Made by a program: the position numbers and the translations under genes. This document shows, in pieces, positions 7,979-15,745 of a stretch of 64,000 bases of DNA. The stretch spans positions 124,001-188,000 of the forward strand of contig JAJCXN010000026.1 in assembly GCA_029263415.1 (NCBI GenBank), in the 5' to 3' direction. The stretch is from Acidobacteriota bacterium. Lineage in GTDB: Bacteria > Acidobacteriota > Thermoanaerobaculia > Multivoradales > Multivoraceae. The stretch's first letter is position 1. Every line of letters starts with the position of its first letter. The notes under the pieces were generated by a model. The model was not told where the DNA came from. It saw only the letters and a program-made list of their open reading frames with translations, and searched no databases.

Positions 7979-10747
7979 ATGACGCAATCCAGTCCCAACG
8001 AGCCTCTGCGTCAAGTCGACTTCGAGCGTCGTCACGAGCCGCTGCGCGACGACGTTCGCTGGCTCGGAGCGCTGGTTGGTACCGTGCTGCGTGAGCAGGG
8101 TGGCGACAACCTATTCGAGCAGGTGGAGGGGGCCCGAACTGGGGCAATCGCGGGCCGTGAATTGCACCAGGGAGCCTTTGAGCAGGGCCATGGGGAAGTG
8201 CTGGCCGAACTCGAACCAAAGAGTGCCCAGGACCTAGTACGCGCGTTTTCGACCTACTTTCAGGTGGTCAACCTGGCAGAGAAGACGCATCGCATCAGAC
8301 GCCGCCGCGCCTACCAGCAGGATGGCGTTTCTCAACCCGCCGGATTCGCGGCACGGTTGGAACAGCTGAAGACCCAAGGTGCGAGTTTCGAGCAGATCTG
8401 CGACCTGCTCGAAACCTTGGTTATCGAACCAGTGTTTACGGCGCATCCCACTGAGGCCACTCGCCGGAGCTTGCTTGAGAAGGAGCAACGGATCGCTCGA
8501 CTACTCGTCGATCGATTGGGCGATACGAGCCCGCAACAAGAAGCTGGCATTCGCGATCAGATCCGGGCCGAAGTCACGGCCGGCTGGCAGACCGTGGAGC
8601 ACACTGTTGCGCGTCCGACCGTCGCCGACGAACGAGAGCACGTGCTGTTCTATGTAGGCAGGATTCTCTTTCGAATCGTTCCGCGCTTCTATGAAGATTT
8701 GAAGCGGGCCCTAGTCCAAGTCTACGGTCCTGAAGCCAACGACTATCGGGTGCCGCCTATTGTTCGTTTCTCGTCGTGGGTGGGCGGCGATATGGATGGC
8801 AACCCAAACGCGGGCGCTTCAACGATCGAGGCGAGTTTGGTCCGCCATCGTGAGCTGGTGTTGGATCTTTATCGCAGAGAACTTGAGAGTCTTCAGAAGC
8901 GCTTGACGCAGACCGAAGGGCGAGTGCCATTCGATCCGGCGATTCAGATCAGGATCGAAGAGCTCGCAAGAGCAATGCCTGCAGCCTTTGCAGCCGTGCC
9001 TGCACGGCACCGGGAGATGCCTTATCGAGTGCTCTTGGCTTTGGTGTCGGCCAAGCTTGAGGCGACGCAGCAGGACTCAGCGTTTGCCTATCAAGGCCCT
9101 CGAGAGTTCGCCTTGGACGTCGAATTGGTTGCTACTAGTCTTCGGAACCATGCCGGCGAGAAGGCTGGACTGTTCTCGGTTGAGCGCACTTTGAGACGTG
9201 TAGAGACGTTCGGCTTTCATCTGGCCGGGCTCGATTGCCGCCAGGACGCCGAGCTGCACCGCGAGGCTCTCACCGAACTGTTAGGTGTTGACAGTTGGCT
9301 CGATCAGAGCCCGGTAGAGCGGTCCGCGGTACTTTGCCAGCTGATCGAAGCACCAGCCTCAGAGCTGCCTGGCAGGACCGACGGTCCACCTCTCAGTGCC
9401 AAAGCCTCCGACTGCCTGGATGTTTTCCGCGCGATCCATCGATGTCGCAAGCGCTTTGGGCGAGGCGCGATTGGGCCGTTCATCATCTCGATGGCAGAGG
9501 ACGTGGATGATGTCTTGACGATTCTGGTCCTAGCGAAAATGGCGGGCTGTGTTGATACCGCTGAGGACGGCTCGGTTTGCGTTCCGCTCGACGTAGCGCC
9601 GCTATTTGAGACTGTCCCAGATCTCGAACGGTCTGCTCTCGTGCTCGAAAGCTTAGCCAGCGATGCGCTGTATCGAGCCCACCTGGATCGTCGCGGTTCC
9701 CAACAGATGGTCATGCTTGGATATAGCGACAGCTGCAAGGACGGCGGCATCGGCGCCTCTCGGTGGGCGCTACAGAAGGGGCAGGGTTCACTGGTTGCGG
9801 TCGCTAATCGCCACGGCCTGCGTTTGGTGCTGTTTCACGGTCGTGGTGGCACCATCGGTCGCGGCGGCGGCAATACCGATGAGGCGTTGTTCGCTTCGCC
9901 GCATGGCTCGGTCACGGGAACCTTGCGGGTCACTGAACAGGGTGAGGTGATCGACGAAAAGTTCGGCTTGCGACCAATCGCTTTGCGTACCCTTGATCGC
10001 TCGGCTGGCTCCTTGTTGGTCGCAACTTTTCGTGATGCCCAAGAGACCAAAAGTCCAGGGCGGCCTCCTGCCGATCTCGCTGCAATGGAACTTTTGGCCA
10101 GCAAGAGTCGGGAGCACTACCGCTCGTTGGTTGTCGACGATCCCAAGTTCTTCGCGTACTTTCGCGAGGCAACGCCCGTGGATGTGATCGAACGGCTTCA
10201 GCTCGGGTCGAGGCCTAGTTCACGGCGCTCACAGAGCGGGATCGAAGATCTACGGGCGATTCCCTGGGTGTTCTCGTGGACTCAATGCCGGCACTTGCTG
10301 CCGGGTTGGTTCGGCCTGGGTTCGGGCCTTGCCTCGGCGCAGGAATCGGTCGGCATTGAAGGCTTACGGACTTGGCTGCGCGAGTGGCCGTTCTTCGCCA
10401 ACCTCATCTCCGACGCTGAAATGGCTCTTGCCAAGGCAGATATGGGCATCGGTGCGGCCTACGCGCAGCTCAGTCAAGAGCGCTCACTTTTTTCCGGGAT
10501 CCGCGAGGAGTTCGACCGTACAGCCGCCTTGATCCTCGACGTGCGCGAGGCAGACCAACTCTTGTCTCAAGCGTCGACGCTACGCCGAGCAATCCGCCTC
10601 CGCAATCCGTACATCGATCCGATGAGTCACCTACAGATCGACTTGGTGTCGCGTTGGCGGGACAGTGATCGTGAGGATGATGAGCTCTTAGATGCGCTGA
10701 TTGCGACCGTCAACGGCATCGCCCGCGGTCTGCAGAACACCGGTTGA
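7979..10747 (+). CDS. ppc: Phosphoenolpyruvate carboxylase
   Basis: This 922-residue enzyme converts PEP and bicarbonate to oxaloacetate, replenishing the TCA cycle. All signatures are present: VFTAHPTEATRRS with the catalytic His, SWVGGDMDGNPNAG, GYSDSCKDGGIG with the active-site Lys, and FHGRGGTIGRGGGN. The C-terminus RNPYIDPMSHLQ and LIATVNGIARGLQNTG is complete; the terminal Gly replaces the otherwise common final NTG ending only in context, so length and ending are normal for bacterial enzymes. Its TGA stop shares a base with the ATG of the following acyltransferase gene. Confidence 0.97.
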   Translation: MTQSSPNEPLRQVDFERRHEPLRDDVRWLGALVGTVLREQGGDNLFEQVEGARTGAIAGRELHQGAFEQGHGEVLAELEPKSAQDLVRAFSTYFQVVNLAEKTHRIRRRRAYQQDGVSQPAGFAARLEQLKTQGASFEQICDLLETLVIEPVFTAHPTEATRRSLLEKEQRIARLLVDRLGDTSPQQEAGIRDQIRAEVTAGWQTVEHTVARPTVADEREHVLFYVGRILFRIVPRFYEDLKRALVQVYGPEANDYRVPPIVRFSSWVGGDMDGNPNAGASTIEASLVRHRELVLDLYRRELESLQKRLTQTEGRVPFDPAIQIRIEELARAMPAAFAAVPARHREMPYRVLLALVSAKLEATQQDSAFAYQGPREFALDVELVATSLRNHAGEKAGLFSVERTLRRVETFGFHLAGLDCRQDAELHREALTELLGVDSWLDQSPVERSAVLCQLIEAPASELPGRTDGPPLSAKASDCLDVFRAIHRCRKRFGRGAIGPFIISMAEDVDDVLTILVLAKMAGCVDTAEDGSVCVPLDVAPLFETVPDLERSALVLESLASDALYRAHLDRRGSQQMVMLGYSDSCKDGGIGASRWALQKGQGSLVAVANRHGLRLVLFHGRGGTIGRGGGNTDEALFASPHGSVTGTLRVTEQGEVIDEKFGLRPIALRTLDRSAGSLLVATFRDAQETKSPGRPPADLAAMELLASKSREHYRSLVVDDPKFFAYFREATPVDVIERLQLGSRPSSRRSQSGIEDLRAIPWVFSWTQCRHLLPGWFGLGSGLASAQESVGIEGLRTWLREWPFFANLISDAEMALAKADMGIGAAYAQLSQERSLFSGIREEFDRTAALILDVREADQLLSQASTLRRAIRLRNPYIDPMSHLQIDLVSRWRDSDREDDELLDALIATVNGIARGLQNTG

Positions 10748-11583
10748 TGCCCGTTCCCGACCCCAGCGTCTCAGTGCTCGCAGCGACCGATACCGCGAAG
10801 TGCGGGGCGGTCCTGAGATCACTGTCGAGCGCCGCTGATTACGAGCAATGTCTTGATCTCCAGCGGGCCACTTGGGGCGAGGACTTTCGCGAGTTGGTGC
10901 CCCCAACGATCCTCAAGATTGGTCAGAAGGTCGGCGGCGTTGTCGCTGGTGCTTTCGAAGACGAAAGCATGTTGGGTTTCGTCTACGGCCTCAGTGGTGT
11001 AAGAGAAGGTCGACCTGTGCATTGGTCCCACATGCTGGCAGTCCACGAGCAGCATCGCGGCAGAGGGGTTGGGCGGGATCTCAAGCTCTTCCAACGCAGA
11101 TTGCTCGGAGTGCTTGGCATCGACGTGATGTTCTGGAGCTTCGATCCGTTGATCGCCCGAAATGCCGGTCTCAACTTGATCTCATTGGGTGCTCGACCGG
11201 TGGAGTACGTGTGTGACATGTACGGGGCAGACACCGGTAGCGAGCTGCACAGTGGGCTCGGCACGGACCGATTCATCGCGCGTTGGAACCTCAACGCCGA
11301 GGTTCGAGAGTCTTCGACAGCGGCTAAGGCACCAGCTCCACCTGCGGAGGCGATTGCAAGCAGAGCGGGCATGAAAGCTGGTGGCATCAGCTGGGTTGAG
11401 ATCCCGGCTGACATTGATCAGCTCAAGCGGGACGATCCAGACCGAGCCGCGCAATGGCGCACCCAAACGCGAACTGCGCTCCTGGGAGAACTAACTGACG
11501 GCCGTGCCTGCATTGGGCTGCACCGAGATTCGAGTGACCGATACTTCTACGTATTTGCTGAGACTGGTGGAGAACTGGGATGA
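10747..11583 (+). CDS. GNAT-family acyltransferase, candidate amino-acid N-succinyltransferase
   Basis: The protein is 278 residues. The GNAT acetyl/acyl-CoA loop is visible as HMLAVHEQHRGRGVGRDLKLFQR (about residues 97-119 overall, core RGRGVG), and WSFDPLIARNAGLNL resembles the predicted acyltransferases of COG3375. It starts in the last base of the PEP carboxylase stop, and its own stop overlaps the ATG of an enolase-superfamily gene (ATGA). In Geobacillus and relatives, a GNAT of this type is paired with N-succinylamino-acid racemase and adds succinyl to D-amino acids. That function is inferred here from the pairing. A TTG one codon earlier is possible but unlikely. Confidence 0.75.
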   Translation: MPVPDPSVSVLAATDTAKCGAVLRSLSSAADYEQCLDLQRATWGEDFRELVPPTILKIGQKVGGVVAGAFEDESMLGFVYGLSGVREGRPVHWSHMLAVHEQHRGRGVGRDLKLFQRRLLGVLGIDVMFWSFDPLIARNAGLNLISLGARPVEYVCDMYGADTGSELHSGLGTDRFIARWNLNAEVRESSTAAKAPAPPAEAIASRAGMKAGGISWVEIPADIDQLKRDDPDRAAQWRTQTRTALLGELTDGRACIGLHRDSSDRYFYVFAETGGELG

Positions 11584-12815
11584 CGAAACGACAGCCAGAT
11601 GAGAGACAGGTCAACGAGAGGCACGCCAATGTGCTCCCCGAGGAACATACGCAGGCATCTTCGATCTACGAAGGCCTCGAACCTGTTGCGCTCGAACGGC
11701 TGGTCCTGCGCGAGATTCAGTTGCCACTGGTCGAGCCGTTCCGGATCTCCTCAGGCGTCACCACAACGAGGCGAATCTTCTTGCTGGAGCTGTTCGATCG
11801 GGATGGCTCTTCGACCTGGGCCGAGTGTGTCGCCGGTGACGTGCCGAACTATTCGCCCGAGACCATCGACACCGCCTGGCTTGCAGTTCGCGAATGGCTT
11901 GCGCCGAAGCTGATCGGCAAGACGGTTCATCCTGCGAATGCATCAGCGCTCTTGGATCACGACGTTCGCGGGCACGAGATGGCGAAAGCGGGCCTAGAGA
12001 TGGGCCTTTGGGCTCTAGCCGGGACTAAAGCCGGAATCAGCTTGAGTCAGGCAATTGGAGGGGTTCGCGAGTCGGTTGAGACCGGGATCTCTTTGGGCAT
12101 TCAGTCGAGCCCTCAGGAGTTGGTCGACAAAGCGCGCGCTGCGATCGACGAGGGCTACCGCAAGGTCAAGATCAAGATCAAACCAGGCATGGACGTCGCC
12201 TATGTTGCCGAGGTCCGGCAGCAGCTGGGCTCGTCAGCCCCATTGATGGTGGACGCCAACAACGCGTACTCGCTTGATTCGAGTGGCCAGGACGGCACCT
12301 CAGCGCTACTTGCGTTGGACGATCTTGATCTGGTGATGATCGAACAGCCGTTGGCCTGGGATGACGTGGTGCGGCACGCTCAGCTGCAACGACAGATGAA
12401 GACGCGGATTTGCCTCGACGAATCGATCACCAACCTGGCCAAGGCCCAGGACATGATTGATCTCGGCTCCGGTCGGATCATCAACATCAAACCGGGTCGT
12501 GTGGGCGGATTCGCGACCTCGCTTCGGATTCACGACCTTTGTGTGGCGCACGCGATTCCAGTGTGGTGTGGAGGCATGCTCGAAAGTGGGATTGGCCGGG
12601 CCTACAACGTGGCTCTCGCCTCGCTCGGGGGTTTCACGATTCCTGGTGATGTGAGCCCCTCCGCCCGCTACTGGAAGCAGGATGTGGTCACTCCGGAATG
12701 GACAATGAATTCGGACGGGCAGATCGCAGTGCCCACGAGCCCTGGATTGGGGATCGAGGTAGATGCTGAGCGCATCGAGTCTCTCGCGATCCGGACCGAG
12801 GTCCTCGAGGCCTAG
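11580..12815 (+). CDS. Enolase-superfamily enzyme: o-succinylbenzoate synthase / N-succinylamino-acid racemase
   Basis: The protein is 411 residues. After a roughly 35-residue hydrophilic N-terminal extension, the muconate-lactonizing/OSBS fold begins (VEPFRISSGVTTTRRIFLLEL). The catalytic Lys pair lies in KVKIKIKPG, metal ligands in VDANNAY, IEQPLAWDD and LDESI, and the second Lys in NIKPGRVGG. GGMLESGIGRA is typical of the NSAR/OSBS subgroup. No other menaquinone genes are in the window, and the coupled GNAT upstream favours the racemase role: N-succinyl-D- to N-succinyl-L-amino acid. The expected deacylase partner is not adjacent. OSBS activity cannot be excluded, as many family members are bifunctional. 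Confidence 0.85.
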   Translation: MTKRQPDERQVNERHANVLPEEHTQASSIYEGLEPVALERLVLREIQLPLVEPFRISSGVTTTRRIFLLELFDRDGSSTWAECVAGDVPNYSPETIDTAWLAVREWLAPKLIGKTVHPANASALLDHDVRGHEMAKAGLEMGLWALAGTKAGISLSQAIGGVRESVETGISLGIQSSPQELVDKARAAIDEGYRKVKIKIKPGMDVAYVAEVRQQLGSSAPLMVDANNAYSLDSSGQDGTSALLALDDLDLVMIEQPLAWDDVVRHAQLQRQMKTRICLDESITNLAKAQDMIDLGSGRIINIKPGRVGGFATSLRIHDLCVAHAIPVWCGGMLESGIGRAYNVALASLGGFTIPGDVSPSARYWKQDVVTPEWTMNSDGQIAVPTSPGLGIEVDAERIESLAIRTEVLEA

Positions 12816-12895
12816 AAAGCCATTCGCGCGCCGGTTCTCGAGTCCTTTCGGGCGTCTATGCTTAGACCGTAGATCTGCACCAGCGCGGCGGGACT

Positions 12896-12913
12896 CTCCG
12901 CATTTATGTGGAG
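12896..12913. terminator. Small stem-loop between convergent genes
   Basis: CTCCGCA and TGTGGAG pair across a TTTA loop with one G-U wobble. The element lies in the 100-base gap between the converging racemase-like gene and the enoyl-CoA hydratase gene. There is no strong T-tract, so intrinsic termination is plausible but weak. Confidence 0.3.
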
Positions 12914-12915
12914 GT

Positions 12916-13707
12916 CTACTTGCCTTGCCAGTTGGGTGCGCGCTTCTCGGCGAAGGCCTGTGGTCCTTCGACGAAATCTTCCGATTGGAGCATCGCCGCT
13001 TGTCCTGGCATGACCGTCCTGAGAGCATCTCGCAAAGTCATGTTGCGACCCTCGAGGACTGCTTCCTTGCTGGCCCGGATCGACAGTGGCGAGCACTCGA
13101 GAATCTGCGATGCCCAGCGCCTGGCTGCAGCCATCAACTCCTCGGGTGGAACGACTTCGTTGACGAAGCCGAGTGCTTGACCTTCCGTAGCGTTCACCCG
13201 TCGGCCAGTCAAGATCATGCCCATGGCCTGATGAAAACCGATGTGGCGGGGTAGCCGGTGCACTCCGCCGGCGGCAGCCATGAGTCCGACTCGCGGTTCT
13301 GGCAGGCCGAATACCGCGGTCTCCGACGCGATAATCAAGTCGCAAGCGAGTGCGAGCTCGAAACCGCCGCCAAGAGCGAACCCGTTGACCGCGGCGATGA
13401 CCGGTTTGGTCAACCCTTCGCGCGCCGTGATGCCACCGAAGCCGCCTTGTACGTCCTTCATGGCTTCGCGCATTGCAGCGGAGCCATGGAAGGCCTGGTG
13501 CTTGAGGTCGTTGCCTGCCGAGAAGGCACGCTTACCAGCGCCAGTCAGGATTGCGACCCATTGATCGGCGTCCTCGGCGAAGTCGGTCCAAACCTCGTCT
13601 AACTCAATCGTGGTCGGAGGATGAATGGCATTGAGCGAATCGGGCCGATTAATGGTGACAATTGTGAGGTGTCCGTCGCGCTCGACCTGGATGTGTTCGT
13701 ACGACAT
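12916..13707 (-). CDS. Enoyl-CoA hydratase/isomerase (crotonase) family
   Basis: The protein is 263 residues with a crotonase fold. The first oxyanion-hole loop is AFSAGNDLK (about residues 62-70) and the second is NGFALGGGFELALACDL. A catalytic-type Glu sits in LPEPRVGL, but the next Glu position of classical hydratases is replaced in LMAAAGGVHRLPR, so the exact reaction (hydratase, isomerase, or carnitinyl-CoA dehydratase-like) is open. An AAGGAG lies 14 bases before the ATG, a long spacing. It faces the racemase-like gene and precedes the aryl-polyene cluster, and it may be unrelated to either. Confidence 0.85.
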   Translation of the reverse strand: MSYEHIQVERDGHLTIVTINRPDSLNAIHPPTTIELDEVWTDFAEDADQWVAILTGAGKRAFSAGNDLKHQAFHGSAAMREAMKDVQGGFGGITAREGLTKPVIAAVNGFALGGGFELALACDLIIASETAVFGLPEPRVGLMAAAGGVHRLPRHIGFHQAMGMILTGRRVNATEGQALGFVNEVVPPEELMAAARRWASQILECSPLSIRASKEAVLEGRNMTLRDALRTVMPGQAAMLQSEDFVEGPQAFAEKRAPNWQGK

Positions 13708-13861
13708 TGAGTATGCATCTCCTTTCCGTGATTCTGGCTTGGTCGAGTTCAGCGATGGCTCGATCGGCCGGGTATCTGATCCGCCAGTGCATCATGCGCC
13801 TTCCACCCATTGGCTTCTCCCACGACGCCGTTGGTCTCGTGGCGGTGGTATTGACCGGCTG

Positions 13862-14836
13862 CTAGAGCGGCGCGAAAACCCCTTCGATTTCCACCATGAG
13901 CTCTTCGCGGCAGATATCGACGCTGAAGAGTTCCACCTCTCCTTTGGTAGGGAAGGTACGCTCCACGAATCGTTTGACCCGTTCTCGATCCTCAGGTCGG
14001 CGGTGATAGATGCGCAAGTGCTCGAAATGGCCGTGCCAGTCTGATCGCGCGTCGGTCACCAATGCGGCCAATGCGCGCAAGTTTAGTTCTGTCTCGTCCA
14101 GCTGTGCTGCCAGGTCGTCGCGGTGATGGCTGTCTTCACCACGCACGCTCGCCGTGCCACCGATCAGAAGCTTGCACGCGGTTGAAGCATTGGGTTGAAG
14201 AAGTTCGAGAGCGGTAGCGCGAGAGAAGCACGGAGGACGTGGCCCGAATCGCTCTGAGTACCGATAGGCCGGCACCTGGCGGGGGTTCTCAAGTGGCCGC
14301 CCCGCTGCGGCGGCACTCAGGCAGTGGATAGTGAGGTCATCGTTGTCGCGGAGGTTGCCGACGCCGGTCGCTGTTGGCAGTGAACTCTCGAACGCGTTAT
14401 CTGAGCGTAGACTGAATGCTCGATAGCGGCTTTGATTGAACACCATGTAGCGATGATCGAGACCGCCCAACGGCTCTAGAATGCCAGGAATCACGTTCCA
14501 CATCCGGATCGGAAACGATGCTTGAAGAGTGGGAAGCGTGTCGAGGACAATTCCGTACGCCTGTTCGGTCGCCTCCGAGAACTGGTCGTGGCTGAGCCGG
14601 CGTGCCCCTGGAACACACACTGAAATGAGTCCGTGCTGACGCTCGTTGACGATGCGGATGGCAATCTGATCTTCGCGGCGTGGCCCACCGTCAAGCGCTC
14701 GCCATGGATCGCTGTCCACTCCGACCGACTCGAGATCTGGCAAAGCCCAGACCCAGGAAGGTACTGCTGCGACCGCGCTGCATGGGGTTGATGGCGGCTC
14801 GGATTGTCCACGGGAGAAAGGAAGGATTGCGTTCAT
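13862..14836 (-). CDS. Chorismatase family protein (FkbO/XanB2-like), hydroxybenzoate starter synthesis
   Basis: I do not see a common housekeeping family here. The 324-residue protein shows the pattern of chorismatases formerly called pteridine-dependent dioxygenases: MWNVIPGILEP, then RYMVFNQSRYRAF, LPTATGVGN, RPLENPRQVPAYRYSERFGPRPPCFSRA and a C-terminal LRIYHRRPEDRERVKRFV. The Asn-Pro-Arg-Gln-plus-YSERFGPRPP region is the most diagnostic. Such enzymes split chorismate to 3- or 4-hydroxybenzoate and pyruvate. Next to an acyl ligase, ACP and ketosynthases, this would supply the aryl starter unit of an aryl polyene, as XanB2 does in Xanthomonas. I chose the ATG at 14836; an upstream in-frame start at 14908 looks too early. 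Confidence 0.75.
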   Translation of the reverse strand: MNAILPFSRGQSEPPSTPCSAVAAVPSWVWALPDLESVGVDSDPWRALDGGPRREDQIAIRIVNERQHGLISVCVPGARRLSHDQFSEATEQAYGIVLDTLPTLQASFPIRMWNVIPGILEPLGGLDHRYMVFNQSRYRAFSLRSDNAFESSLPTATGVGNLRDNDDLTIHCLSAAAAGRPLENPRQVPAYRYSERFGPRPPCFSRATALELLQPNASTACKLLIGGTASVRGEDSHHRDDLAAQLDETELNLRALAALVTDARSDWHGHFEHLRIYHRRPEDRERVKRFVERTFPTKGEVELFSVDICREELMVEIEGVFAPL

Positions 14837-14950
14837 TGAGGTAGCGAATCTACCAGGAGCGAAGGCAATTAGCAGCACGCCGACGACTTCCCGACAGCGC
14901 CGCGACAACCCCGCAACAACTCCGCGATTGACCCGGGTTCGATTCTGCGG

Positions 14951-15745
14951 TCACGCCTCGTTTGCCCCGTGCTTGAGCTGGCGGGCTGTGAGGTTCATTG
15001 CCTCGATCTGATCGAGCAACGGTTCAAGCACTTTGAGCACCATCGGTTCGCCGTCGTCAGTCGTTGCAGCGTTGCCGTCATGGAGGAGCAGGATCTCGCC
15101 TGCACTGAGTCCTTGGGTGAGGCGTCTCAAGACGCGTCCGGGATCTCGCTGGGAGGTGTCGAAGCCCCGCCGAGACCATGAGGTGAGCTCTAGCCCCATT
15201 TGTGAGAGGACCGGTTGCAGCCAAGGGCTTCTGACCCCGGCCGGTGCTCGGAAACGGGTTGGCGCAGGGGCGCCGGCATCGCAAATCGCCTGTTGTGCTG
15301 TCATGCACTCACGTCGCAATTGTTTGAGGGTGTAGGTGCAGAACCATGAGGAATGGTGCTGGGTATGGTTTTCGACGCCGTGCCCGGCGGCCACAATCTG
15401 TGACACCAGTTTTGGGTGTAAAGACGCGCGCTCGCCAATCAAAAAGAAGGTGGCCTTGACCCCACGGCGTTCGAGCACGTCGAGCACCTGGGGTGTGACC
15501 TCGGGATCTGGCCCGTCATCGAAGGTTAGTGCGACGGCGCTGGGATCATCGATGGTAGTGCGGTTCGGGCCAAGCAAGGTGGAGCGCGGAATGGTCCCCG
15601 CGATGCTGAGGACACCGTGTTGCAGCACAATCCAGAACACAACCCAGGGCCAAGCGCCAGGTACCAGGACCGCTGGCAACGCAGCCAGTTGCAACAAGAC
15701 GGACGCACGGACGGGAAAGCTGAGCCCGTGCCAAAGCGTCTTCAA
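14951..15745 (-). CDS. NodB-type polysaccharide deacetylase
   Basis: The protein is 264 residues. Two hydrophobic segments near the N-terminus (about residues 10-50) suggest membrane anchoring. The carbohydrate esterase 4 motifs follow: ALTFDDGPDPEVT (catalytic Asp and metal Asp), HGVENHTQHH (metal His), RFRAPAG and LLLHDG. Family members deacetylate N-acetylated sugars. It starts at a TTG within the stop of the upstream acyl-ligase gene (TTGA), so the two are coupled and it belongs to the pigment cluster. A role in trimming the sugar head group that carries the polyene is possible but not shown. Confidence 0.85.
   Translation of the reverse strand: MKTLWHGLSFPVRASVLLQLAALPAVLVPGAWPWVVFWIVLQHGVLSIAGTIPRSTLLGPNRTTIDDPSAVALTFDDGPDPEVTPQVLDVLERRGVKATFFLIGERASLHPKLVSQIVAAGHGVENHTQHHSSWFCTYTLKQLRRECMTAQQAICDAGAPAPTRFRAPAGVRSPWLQPVLSQMGLELTSWSRRGFDTSQRDPGRVLRRLTQGLSAGEILLLHDGNAATTDDGEPMVLKVLEPLLDQIEAMNLTARQLKHGANEA

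Noticed and set aside
11580-12815. Calling this gene menC of menaquinone synthesis
   Set aside because: No other men genes are visible, and the coupled GNAT points to the racemase branch; symbol left empty.
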